Shown: positions 1 through 6,942 of the stretch, piece after piece
How positions within the stretch are numbered: the stretch's first letter is position 1
Layout of the letters: each line of letters opens with the position of its first letter
Source of the DNA: an uncultured Bryobacterales bacterium
GTDB lineage: Bacteria > Acidobacteriota > Terriglobia > Bryobacterales > Bryobacteraceae
DNA length: 23,088 bases
Assembly (NCBI GenBank): GCA_937859895.1
Contig: CALMAV010000489.1
Span: 1 to 23,088 of the forward strand
Direction: 5' to 3'
The notes under the pieces: model-generated
Database searches by the model: none
Told to the model about the DNA's origin: nothing
Seen by the model: only the letters and a program-made list of their open reading frames with translations
Made by a program: the position numbers and the translations under genes

Positions 1-20
1 GAACTTCCGCGGCCGGCCCA

Positions 21-106
21 TCTTCTTTCGCTCTTGCTGAGACTCGGGGTTCACTTTTTACCTCCATTATGTCCCCTTTCCTCCTGTCTCAGTCTTGGGG
101 TTCACT
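21..106. repeat. Imperfect 51-bp-period direct repeat
   Basis: Positions 37-55 and 88-106 are 19-mers that match at 16 positions, both ending GGGGTTCACT, with an offset of 51 bases. Weaker similarity extends left (21-36 against 72-87; CTTTC is shared). TTCACTACA at 101-109 recurs at 145-153. It lies exactly where receptor-like coding sequence begins, so it may mark a recombination junction. Its origin is unknown. Confidence 0.4.
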
Positions 107-970
107 ACAGTACATTGCGGTCGCCGGGTCATTTCTAGGAGAGCTTCACTACAACCTGGGCTGGCGGCGCGATCAAATTCTTTTCGACAATGCAGACCTG
201 CTGAATCCATTAGGAACCTACAACACCACCGCGGGTTTTAACTCGCCTAAAGGCACCGTGTCGTTCGTTCCTGAAACCCGTAAAGCGTTACCTAGCGTTG
301 CTTTCAGTTTCGGCGAAGCGTTCTTTACCAACGACCCTAGAACGGGAATCGGCACCTTGCGTGGCGCACCGGTCAGCCGCGAACATTCGTATCAGCTGGT
401 AGCTTCGAAACGGCTGTTCGATACCGACCTGCGTGTCACGCTGGGCCACGTCACTACCGAAGCAAGCCTTGCCAAGATTGATCCAGATACCGGGCTGCAG
501 GAGACCAAGGACCAGGTAAGAATAAGTTCATCACACTGGCAGTCCGGCGATACTTCCGATTCGGCTCCCTGCAAGCTTCGGTGTCGAAGGCCGACGCACG
601 CACGCTGGACAACGGCCTTGCCACTCCAGAGGCGCCTCGATTAATCATCGACGTCCTGGGAACGGTCAACACTCTGCCGTTCAAGCTGCAGGCGCGGGCT
701 GAATACGAGGAGGTAGGAGCCAAACCACTTGGGGATGGATTCACTAGTGTCCCAGTGCGGGAATTTCGCGGCGCTCTGTTCCGCTCCTTTGCTAAAGGAC
801 GCATGGATCTGGGCTGCAATTTTCTGATTGCCAGCGGCTACACAGGGCAGACTACAGAGGTGATTGCGCTGCCGGGCGAGTCTGGTGGTTCTGAGCGCGT
901 AGTGGGAATGTACCTGCCCTCTTACGTGAGTCTCTCCTACAGCTACCACTTGGGTCGTCGCCGTCCCTAA
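69..970 (+). pseudogene. C-terminal remnant of a TonB-dependent outer-membrane receptor, frameshifted
   Basis: From about position 142 the translation reads like the beta-barrel end of a TonB-dependent receptor (LHYNLGWRRDQILF, then REHSYQLVASKRLFDTDLRV, alternating polar and aromatic strands). This frame runs to about 515 and then loses resemblance. The matching continuation lies one frame back from about 521 (KFITLAVRRYFRFGSLQASV) and ends at 970 with barrel-like strands and a terminal YHLGRRRP. The switch fits a 1-base deletion or 2-base insertion near 511-523. Plug, signal peptide and most of the barrel are absent. The frame stays open to the left window edge, but residues encoded by bases 1-130 do not look like receptor sequence, so the gene may be cut there as well. 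I infer a dead gene; a sequencing indel could mimic the frameshift, but it would not explain the missing N-terminal part if that is not just outside the window. Confidence 0.6.
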
Positions 971-998
971 GTTACTTGCTACAGCTCCTAATTACGTG

Positions 999-1253
999 CT
1001 ACCCAGCCAGTGCTTGCTTATCCAGCTGAGCCTGCAAGTGCGCCAACGCTGCCGATAACTGCTCACAACGCCGCGGATGCGTTGCTGCAGCCAGTTCACG
1101 GACAATCCGCTCTTTCGATAATTCCAGGCTTTCTCGCTCGCGTTGCTTCTTCACCTGGTCCTCGCCGACCTGTTTGCGTTCGGCAGCTACACGTCGATCG
1201 TCGGCCGCCTCCATCTGCGATTCAACCGATTTGCTTTCCCAGCCGCGAGCCAT
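999..1253 (-). CDS. Small conserved acidobacterial protein (MARGWESKSVE family), function unknown
   Basis: This 84-residue protein starts MARGWESKSVESQMEAA and continues with a highly charged, Glu/Arg/Lys/Gln-rich helix through to about residue 80 (RERESLELSKERIVREL, then LSAALAHLQAQLDKQ). The heptad-like spacing of Leu and Ala suggests a coiled coil or helical hairpin. There is no signal peptide, membrane segment or metal motif. I recognise the N-terminal motif as recurring in small hypothetical proteins of Acidobacteriota; no function is known to me. The ATG at 1253 has no evident Shine-Dalgarno sequence, but TAGAAT, a good -10 box, lies only 5 bases upstream, which would give a transcript starting at or next to the start codon. 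It is convergent with the receptor remnant and divergent from the DUF4159 gene. The motif and the coding character argue that it is real rather than a shadow of the short ORFs on the other strand. Confidence 0.8.
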   Translation of the reverse strand: MARGWESKSVESQMEAADDRRVAAERKQVGEDQVKKQRERESLELSKERIVRELAAATHPRRCEQLSAALAHLQAQLDKQALAG

Positions 1254-1257
1254 AATT

Positions 1258-1263
1258 TATTCT
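1258..1263 (-). promoter_or_regulatory. -10 box TAGAAT immediately before the small-protein start (possible leaderless transcript)
   Basis: On the minus strand TAGAAT is followed by AAATT and then the ATG at 1253. Transcription normally starts about 6-8 bases after the -10 box, which here falls on or beside the A of ATG. No clear -35 box at the usual spacing is visible, so confidence is low. Confidence 0.3.
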
Positions 1264-1353
1264 ACGGATGTTGCGGTCTTATTCTTCATGCAATCACGCA
1301 ACTACCGTGGTTTTACGGGCGTCTTTGCTATAGACCCCGGGCTGGAAAGCATT

Positions 1354-2205
1354 ATGCAAACTCGCCGTTATCGCATTCGCTGGCCCGCTCTCCTGGTGTT
1401 TGCCGTGATTGGAGCACTTTTTGCTGCTGAACGGAATCGCCCTCTCCCCTTCCGCGAATACCCGGGCGATGAGTATCGGGTCTCCCAAATCACTCTGCCT
1501 CCAGGAGCCAATGAGCAAGCCGAATGGATCTTCGCCCGCCTGATGTATCCATCGGTTCCCAATGCTCACTTTCGCCACTCGGGCTGGGACTGGACAACGG
1601 GCCACTCCAGCTGGACGAACGATTACCCAAGATCTGATCGCCACCTGGCTGAAGCGGTACGGCGTCTCACCCGGTTGCGGGGCCGCGCTGTAGAACAGCC
1701 AGTAAATCTCGATGACCGCAACGATGTCTTCAATTACCCCTGGCTCTACGCAGTATTCGTTGGTGAATGGGATCTCACCGATGGGCAGGCAAATACTCTC
1801 CGCGAGTACCTGCAACGAGGTGGATTTCTGTTCTGCGATGACTTCTGGGGAACTCCTGATTGGGAGATCTTCGCTCAAAGCATGAAGCGCGTCTTCCCTA
1901 ACCGACCTATTGTTGAACTTCCCGACGGAGACGCTATTTTCCACACCGTGTACGACCTGGACGACCGCTACCAAGTCCCAGGACAGTGGGCCATACGTAC
2001 AGGGGTGAACTTCCGCAACGACGGCTACGTAGCCCACTGGCGCGGCATCTACGACGACAAAGGCCGCGTTATGGTGGCCATGGCTTTCAACTCCGACTTA
2101 GGCGATTCCTGGGAGTGGGCCGACACACCGAGTTATCCGGAACCATACTCGGCGCTGGGCATTCGAATCGGCGTGAACTATCTTGTGTATTCCATGACGC
2201 ATTGA
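1354..2205 (+). CDS. Secreted DUF4159 domain protein
   Basis: The protein is 283 residues long from the ATG at 1354. I chose this start because it is followed at once by a classic Sec signal (MQTRRYRIRWPALLVFAVIG, then ALFAAE), with GGAAAG just upstream. The frame is open further left to an ATG at 1288 and beyond, but those starts would bury the signal. The mature part matches DUF4159: YPWLYAVFVGEWDLTDGQ around residues 130-150, then LREYLQRGGFLFCDDFWG and later VGVNYLVYSMTH-like ends. The region resembles the fold used to place a set-aside beta/alpha domain in glutamine-amidotransferase-like proteins, but no catalytic residues can be assigned. It probably acts in the periplasm. In other acidobacteria DUF4159 proteins sit near MoxR ATPase and VWA-domain genes; neither is present here. 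Function is unknown. Confidence 0.88.
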   Translation: MQTRRYRIRWPALLVFAVIGALFAAERNRPLPFREYPGDEYRVSQITLPPGANEQAEWIFARLMYPSVPNAHFRHSGWDWTTGHSSWTNDYPRSDRHLAEAVRRLTRLRGRAVEQPVNLDDRNDVFNYPWLYAVFVGEWDLTDGQANTLREYLQRGGFLFCDDFWGTPDWEIFAQSMKRVFPNRPIVELPDGDAIFHTVYDLDDRYQVPGQWAIRTGVNFRNDGYVAHWRGIYDDKGRVMVAMAFNSDLGDSWEWADTPSYPEPYSALGIRIGVNYLVYSMTH

Positions 2206-2333
2206 TCGTCCTGCAAAAATCAAAGCCACTCGGGAACATCCTTGGCCTGATGTCAACGAGCTTGCGAACACGGATACAGTAGGCGTGTCTTAACTGAGCA
2301 ACATTCGGCTCTAGCGCCGCACGTAACCCATAC

Positions 2334-2939
2334 TCAAGCAGCAGACATACGAACGGAGGCGCTCTCTCTTTTCGGAGCCGCTCCGAACATGCCCGCATAC
2401 TCCCGGTGAACTGTGACGGGCTCTCGTATCCCACTCGAGGGGCAGCGCTTTCTACATTCACCGCCTCGGACACCATTGGCCGCCGCGCTTCGATTAAGCG
2501 AAGCTGCTTCTGGTACTGCAGAGGGGTCATCGAGGTGATGGATTTGAACTGACGATGAAAAGGCGGACGAGCTCATCTTCGCCATCGAGGCAAGTTCATC
2601 GATTCGGACCGGTTCTGCGAAACAATCCCGTAACGTCTGGATCGCGTCGATTAGTTGCTGTGCGTGGCTGTTTGCCATGGTCATCTTCACGGCATCGCTG
2701 CTGTGTGGGCCGGCCAAAATCTAGTAGCAGATCTCGCGCATGATGGACTGGTACAGCACTGGGATGGCCTCGGGCGTATCGAACACAATCTGCGAGTGGA
2801 CCTTCGAAGTTCGTGAAGTGCTGACTTCCGCCACACGTCCCAGAGCAGGCATCTCGACACTGACCATGAGAGCCTATCCCACCTTGTAATCAATTCGCTG
2901 GCCTCCGAAGATCGCCCACTTCGCTCCCAGTTTTGACAT
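2334..2939 (-). pseudogene. Decayed AraC-family transcriptional regulator (AraC_N plus HTH)
   Basis: Reading leftward from an ATG at 2939, the frame gives GAKWAIFGGQRIDYKVG, then TAG (2874-2876), then ALMVSVEMPALGRVAEVSTS, then a jump to VFDTPEAIPVLYQSIMREICY, TAG (2721-2723) and ILAGPH. These are pieces of the AraC_N cupin domain; roughly 50 residues that belong between VEMPALGRV and DTPEAIPVL are missing. The HTH part follows: AIQTLRDCFAEPVRIDELAS. An extra base in an A-run (2558-2561) shifts to MTPLQYQKQLRLIEARRPMV and AAPRVGYESPSQF, and a lost base near 2405 shifts back to REYAGMFGAAPKRE. Two stops, one deletion and two frameshifts make a dead gene certain enough. It lies just downstream of the aldehyde oxidoreductase genes, so it may once have regulated them; that is inference. 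Confidence 0.85.
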
Positions 2940-3047
2940 TCCTCTTGCGCGCTTCCACCCCTCCAACTCGATACCGCGGAGGTCTCGGGCGGAATGGTGA
3001 TCTAAAGCCCTACCCAATGGTTCCGGTGACTCTCTTGGCTATAGGCC

Positions 3048-5270
3048 TTAAACCAGCAGCTTATCGAGCGTCACCGGAAGATCCCGGACACGCTTACCAG
3101 TCGCATGATGAATGGCGTTTACGATAGCCGCAGTTGCACCCGTGATGCCGATTTCACCAACTCCCTTAACCCCAAGCGGATTGACGTGCTCGTCTTTTTC
3201 ATCCACCCAGAAAGCATCGATGACGCCGATATCCGCATTGACCGGAACGTGATATTCGGCCAGGTTGTTATTCACGTAGCGGCCTAAGCGCCGATCCATG
3301 ACGCCTTCCTCCAGCAGTGCCATCCCGACGCCCCAAATCATGCCGCCCAGCAACTGACTGCGCGCTGTCTTCGCATTCAAGATACGCCCAGCAGCAAAGC
3401 ATCCGAGGTGACGTGCCACTCGAATCTGGCCCAGGTCTGCATCCACGTGCACTTCAGAAAACTGTGCACCAAAGGCATACATGGAGTAGCGCTCTTTCTC
3501 GCTTCCCGGTTTGGCTTCCGCCTTTCCTTCGGCAAATGGTTGGCCGCTTCGAGCCAGTAACTGCCCCAGCGCTTCACCTTTCGAAGGATTGCTGCGAGCA
3601 AATATCCGGCCGTTTTGTATCTCAACATCCTGCGCACTGACGCCTGAGAGTGGCGATTGCGCGTCGCTAATGGCCATCTGGATTAGCTTTTCGCGAAGTG
3701 CTTGCGTTGCCAGATACACTGCCGAGCCGGTACTCGCGGCCGCTTGCGAACCACCGGATACTGGCGTCTTTGGTAGATCCGTATCGCCCAATCGAAACTT
3801 AACGCTCGTCATTGGGAGGCCGAACGTATCGGCTGCCACCTGTGTCATCACCGTGTAGGTGCCGGTGCCGATGTCTTGCGTGCCGGCATCCACCGACAGC
3901 GTTCCATCTCCGTTCAAGCGGGCCGAAGCATTAGCAGGACTGCGTCTCGTAGGATAAATTGACGTCGCCATTCCGTAGCCAACCAGCACATTACCTTTGC
4001 GCATGGAGCGCGGTTCCGCCGTACGATTGCTCCAGCCAAATCGCTCTGCGCCCTGGCGGTAACACTCGCGAAGCGACTTGCTCGACCAGGGCTTTTTCTC
4101 ATTCGGATCGGAGTCGGTGTAGTTCTTCAGGCGGAACTCAATCGGGTCCATCTTCAGCTGGTACGCCATCTCATCCATAGCCGCTTCCAGGGCATACGTT
4201 CCGGGTGCTTCGCCAGGCGCACGAGTGTAGGACGGCTGCCCAATGTCCGACTTGATCAGCAAGTGAGACGTGCTGTTATTGGGCGCAGTGTAAAGCCGGC
4301 GCGCGCTGAGGCTTGCTGTCTCGACAAACTCGTCGAAGCTGGAAGTCTGACAAACCGTGTCATGGCTGAGCGCCGTAATTGATCCGTCAGTCTTGGCTCC
4401 GATGGCCAGCTCCTGCCGGGTTTGAGACCGCATACCAACGGGGCCGAACATCTGTGGCCGGCGAACTTCCAGGCGCACTGGCCGGCTTAACTGCTTTGCT
4501 GCCATCGCCGCAATCACCACGTGCGACCATACAGGGCCCTTGCTTCCAAACCCGCCACCAATAAACGGCGAGATGACATGGATGCTCTCAGAGGGCATGC
4601 TGAAGACGTGGCCAACGCGCTCGCGGTCAGAGAAAACGCCCTGCGTTGAATCGTACAGCGTGAGATGATCCGGCTTATCCCAGACTGCAATCGTTGCATG
4701 CTGCTCCATCGGATTGTGGAACTCGAACGGCGTCCGATACACTTCGCGCATTCGCTGATCGGCCTCCGCCAAGCCGCTTTTCATGTCGCCGCGATTGCTC
4801 GCTGACGGTTCTTGCTGGCCGCCGGCTTTGGGCGGCTCATAAGCTTGTGAGATTCGCCCATCCAGATCAACCGCATGTCGCTCAACCGCGTACTTCACGC
4901 CCACCAGGTGCGCGCCTTCCAAGGCTTGCTCCAACGTCTCTGCCACCACCAGCGCAACTGGCTGGTTCGCGTAACGAACCAAGTCGTCCTGAAACGCCTG
5001 AATCACGCGACCCGTTACAGGAGACGGCTTCTGTTCCTTGAGTCCGGCCAGTTTAGGCGCATTCAGATGAGTCATCACCATCACCACACCGCTCGACTTC
5101 TCAGCGGCACTCGTGTCAATGGCCGTAATGCGCCCTTTAGGAATCGTGCTTGTGACCAGCACTCCATAGGCAGCATTTTCCACTTGCTGCTCGTAGGCGT
5201 ACACGGCTCGGCCAGTGACTTTCAACGTCCCATCAATACGGTCTAACGGCTGTCCGATTACCCCAGGCAT
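3048..5270 (-). CDS. paoC: Molybdopterin-binding (large) subunit of PaoABC-type aldehyde oxidoreductase
   Basis: The 740-residue protein is close in length to E. coli PaoC (about 732) and shares its whole layout. It starts GQPLDRIDGTLKVTGRAVYAYE; the cofactor-binding stretches include SPFIGGGFGSKGPVWSHVV, TRAPGEAPGTYALEAAMDE, and AAGRILNAKTARSQLLGGM. The signature GVKGVGEIG near the C terminus contains the catalytic glutamate, here E706, which activates the molybdenum-bound hydroxyl. The enzyme oxidises aldehydes to carboxylic acids, passing electrons through the FeS subunit to FAD. The family uses the cytosine-dinucleotide form of molybdopterin. Its start codon directly follows the stop of the paoB-like gene with no gap, so the two are translationally linked. 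No XdhC/PaoD-like maturation protein is in the window. The exact substrate cannot be told; isoquinoline or xanthine oxidation are alternatives, but the PaoB-type partner favours an aldehyde. Confidence 0.93.
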   Translation of the reverse strand: MPGVIGQPLDRIDGTLKVTGRAVYAYEQQVENAAYGVLVTSTIPKGRITAIDTSAAEKSSGVVMVMTHLNAPKLAGLKEQKPSPVTGRVIQAFQDDLVRYANQPVALVVAETLEQALEGAHLVGVKYAVERHAVDLDGRISQAYEPPKAGGQQEPSASNRGDMKSGLAEADQRMREVYRTPFEFHNPMEQHATIAVWDKPDHLTLYDSTQGVFSDRERVGHVFSMPSESIHVISPFIGGGFGSKGPVWSHVVIAAMAAKQLSRPVRLEVRRPQMFGPVGMRSQTRQELAIGAKTDGSITALSHDTVCQTSSFDEFVETASLSARRLYTAPNNSTSHLLIKSDIGQPSYTRAPGEAPGTYALEAAMDEMAYQLKMDPIEFRLKNYTDSDPNEKKPWSSKSLRECYRQGAERFGWSNRTAEPRSMRKGNVLVGYGMATSIYPTRRSPANASARLNGDGTLSVDAGTQDIGTGTYTVMTQVAADTFGLPMTSVKFRLGDTDLPKTPVSGGSQAAASTGSAVYLATQALREKLIQMAISDAQSPLSGVSAQDVEIQNGRIFARSNPSKGEALGQLLARSGQPFAEGKAEAKPGSEKERYSMYAFGAQFSEVHVDADLGQIRVARHLGCFAAGRILNAKTARSQLLGGMIWGVGMALLEEGVMDRRLGRYVNNNLAEYHVPVNADIGVIDAFWVDEKDEHVNPLGVKGVGEIGITGATAAIVNAIHHATGKRVRDLPVTLDKLLV

Positions 5271-6263
5271 TTACGCCACCTCCATCTGTGCCGCGGTCGT
5301 CATCGCTCGTACAATGCTGCGCTTGGCAAGCTCAATCTTGAAAGCATTATCCGTGTACCCTGTAGCATCTTTCAACTCAGCTTCAGCAGCAGCGCGCAGC
5401 GTATCGGCATCCAGGGTTTTGCCCTTCAGATGCTTTTCGGCCAGTGCAGCTCGCCACGGCTTGTGCGCCACGCCACCTAGCGCAATATGCGACTGCCGAA
5501 TGGTTCCACCTTCCATGTCAAGAATGGCCGCGACCGACACCAGCGCGAACGCATATGAATTGCGATCACGCACCTTCAGATAAACGGACCGCCTGCCATA
5601 CGGAATCGCAGGAAGATCGATCGCCGTAATCAGCTCACCGCTATGCAGATTCGTATCGATTTGCGGCGTATCGCCCGGCAGCCGATAGAACTCATCGAGC
5701 GCAACACTACGCGCGCCTTGCGGACCTACCACCTGCACGGTTGCACCGATAGCCATCAGAGCAACTGCCATGTCGCTAGGGTGCGTCGCGATGCACGATG
5801 AACTCGTCCCTAGAATGGCGTGAATGCGGTTATACCCCGGAATTGCTGCGCAGCCGCTGCCCGGGTTGCGCTTGTTGCACTCTGCATAGGTCGGGTCGTA
5901 GAAGTAGTAGCAGCGAGTGCGCTGCAACAGATTGCCGCCACAAGTGGCCTTGTTGCGCAACTGCTGCGTGGCCCCGGCTAATATCGCCTGGCTCAGCACT
6001 GGATAGCGTTCGCGAATGAGGCGGTGGTTCGCCGCTTCGGTGTTGCTGGCCAGCGCCCCAATGCGAACTCCGCCCTCATGCTCCTCAATCTGGGTTAACG
6101 GCAGCCGGTGAACGTCCACCAGATGCGAGGGACGCTCCACGCCCATCTTCATCAAATCGAGCAGATTGGTGCCCCCGCCGATGAATCGGGAGTCAGGCGC
6201 CTGCGCATATGACTGCACAGCTTGATCAGACGTCGCCGCACGTATATAGGTGAAAGACTTCAT
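5271..6263 (-). CDS. paoB: FAD-binding subunit of PaoABC-type aldehyde oxidoreductase, with 4Fe-4S insert
   Basis: The protein has 330 residues. FIGGGTNLLDLMKMG (about 28-42) and CGGNLLQRTRC (108-118) are FAD-contact motifs of the molybdopterin-dehydrogenase FAD domain. Cysteines C118, C129, C138 and C157 lie in an insert with CNKRNPGSGCAAIPGYNR and SSCIATHPSDMAVAL, almost the same as in E. coli PaoB, where the insert binds an extra 4Fe-4S cluster that ordinary xanthine dehydrogenases lack. This is the strongest evidence that the set is of the Pao type. The C-terminal CO-dehydrogenase flavoprotein-like domain follows (about 215-325). The start overlaps the stop of the paoA-like gene by 4 bases (ATGA), and the stop abuts the paoC-like start. 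It passes electrons from the FeS subunit to the final acceptor. Confidence 0.93.
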   Translation of the reverse strand: MKSFTYIRAATSDQAVQSYAQAPDSRFIGGGTNLLDLMKMGVERPSHLVDVHRLPLTQIEEHEGGVRIGALASNTEAANHRLIRERYPVLSQAILAGATQQLRNKATCGGNLLQRTRCYYFYDPTYAECNKRNPGSGCAAIPGYNRIHAILGTSSSCIATHPSDMAVALMAIGATVQVVGPQGARSVALDEFYRLPGDTPQIDTNLHSGELITAIDLPAIPYGRRSVYLKVRDRNSYAFALVSVAAILDMEGGTIRQSHIALGGVAHKPWRAALAEKHLKGKTLDADTLRAAAEAELKDATGYTDNAFKIELAKRSIVRAMTTAAQMEVA

Positions 6264-6928
6264 GCCCGCTGTCCCTCATGCGCTGCGCGAACTGCTGCCA
6301 CAATGCCCGCGTAAGCGCCGCATCGGCAGATGTTGCCACTCATGCGCTCTCTAATTTCATCGTCACTCAACTCAATCGGCTGAATGGTAGAAAGTCGCTG
6401 GGTAACGTAACTCGGCGCACCGGCTTTTACTTCGTCCAACAACGCGACTGCCGAGCAGATCTGGCCCGGTGTACAGTAGCCGCATTGAAGGCCGTCACGC
6501 TCGATAAAAGCCGCCTGCACCGGATGCAAGGCATTGCCCTGTGCCAGACCTTCCACAGTAGTAACCGTGTCCCCGTCGTGCATGACTGCCAGGCTGAGGC
6601 AGGAGTTCACCCGTTGACCGTTCACCAGAACCGTGCAGGCCCCGCACTGGCCATGGTCACAGCCCTTCTTGGTCCCTGTCATGTGCAGGTGATCGCGCAG
6701 CAGATCAAGCAGAGTAACCCGGGTATCCAGTGTCAGCTTCTTCGTCTCGCCATTGATTACTAGACTGCAAGCAGCCGAGTGTTCCGGGGACGAGGCCGTC
6801 GCCACTGCCTGAGCCTCAGCCAAACCGGCCAAAGCAGTTGAAGCTGTTCCCGCGACAGCAACGCCCACGAACTCGCGTCGGCTAAAAGCCGAACCGAACG
6901 AATCCGTTTTTACCTTCTCTTCTTCCAT
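6260..6928 (-). CDS. paoA: 2Fe-2S subunit of PaoABC-type aldehyde oxidoreductase with twin-arginine signal
   Basis: The protein has 222 residues. FSRREFVGVAVAG (residues 15-27) is a twin-arginine (Tat) signal followed by a hydrophobic, Ala-rich stretch ending near AEAQA, so the complex is probably folded with its cofactors and exported. The plant-ferredoxin-type domain has C90, C95, C98 and C110 (GCDHGQCGACTV). The second, all-helical 2Fe-2S domain has C149 and C152 (QCGYCTPGQ) and C201 and C203 (GNICRCGAY). Length and order match E. coli PaoA. AGGAAGG (6936-6942, read on the minus strand) lies 7 bases before the ATG and overlaps the stop codon of the debranching-enzyme gene. That fixes the start and points to coupled translation across the two gene groups. 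Confidence 0.94.
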   Translation of the reverse strand: MEEEKVKTDSFGSAFSRREFVGVAVAGTASTALAGLAEAQAVATASSPEHSAACSLVINGETKKLTLDTRVTLLDLLRDHLHMTGTKKGCDHGQCGACTVLVNGQRVNSCLSLAVMHDGDTVTTVEGLAQGNALHPVQAAFIERDGLQCGYCTPGQICSAVALLDEVKAGAPSYVTQRLSTIQPIELSDDEIRERMSGNICRCGAYAGIVAAVRAAHEGQRA

Positions 6929-6935
6929 TGACGTT

Positions 6936-6942
6936 CCTTCCT
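6936..6942 (-). promoter_or_regulatory. Shine-Dalgarno AGGAAGG of the paoA-like gene, overlapping the upstream stop codon
   Basis: AGGAAGG read on the minus strand is the strongest ribosome-binding site in this five-gene block. Its first base is within the TGA (6942-6944) that ends the debranching-enzyme gene, so ribosomes finishing that gene would stop on the site. This supports one transcript for treZ, the debranching gene and paoABC. Confidence 0.65.

Noticed and set aside
1294..2037. 247-codon open frame on the - strand
   Set aside because: Antisense to the DUF4159 gene, with no recognisable motif, no export signal and no ribosome-binding site.
2940..3047. Possible further gene remnant between the AraC relic and paoC
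   Set aside because: All frames were read; none gives a recognisable family fragment beyond the AraC_N piece that starts at 2939.
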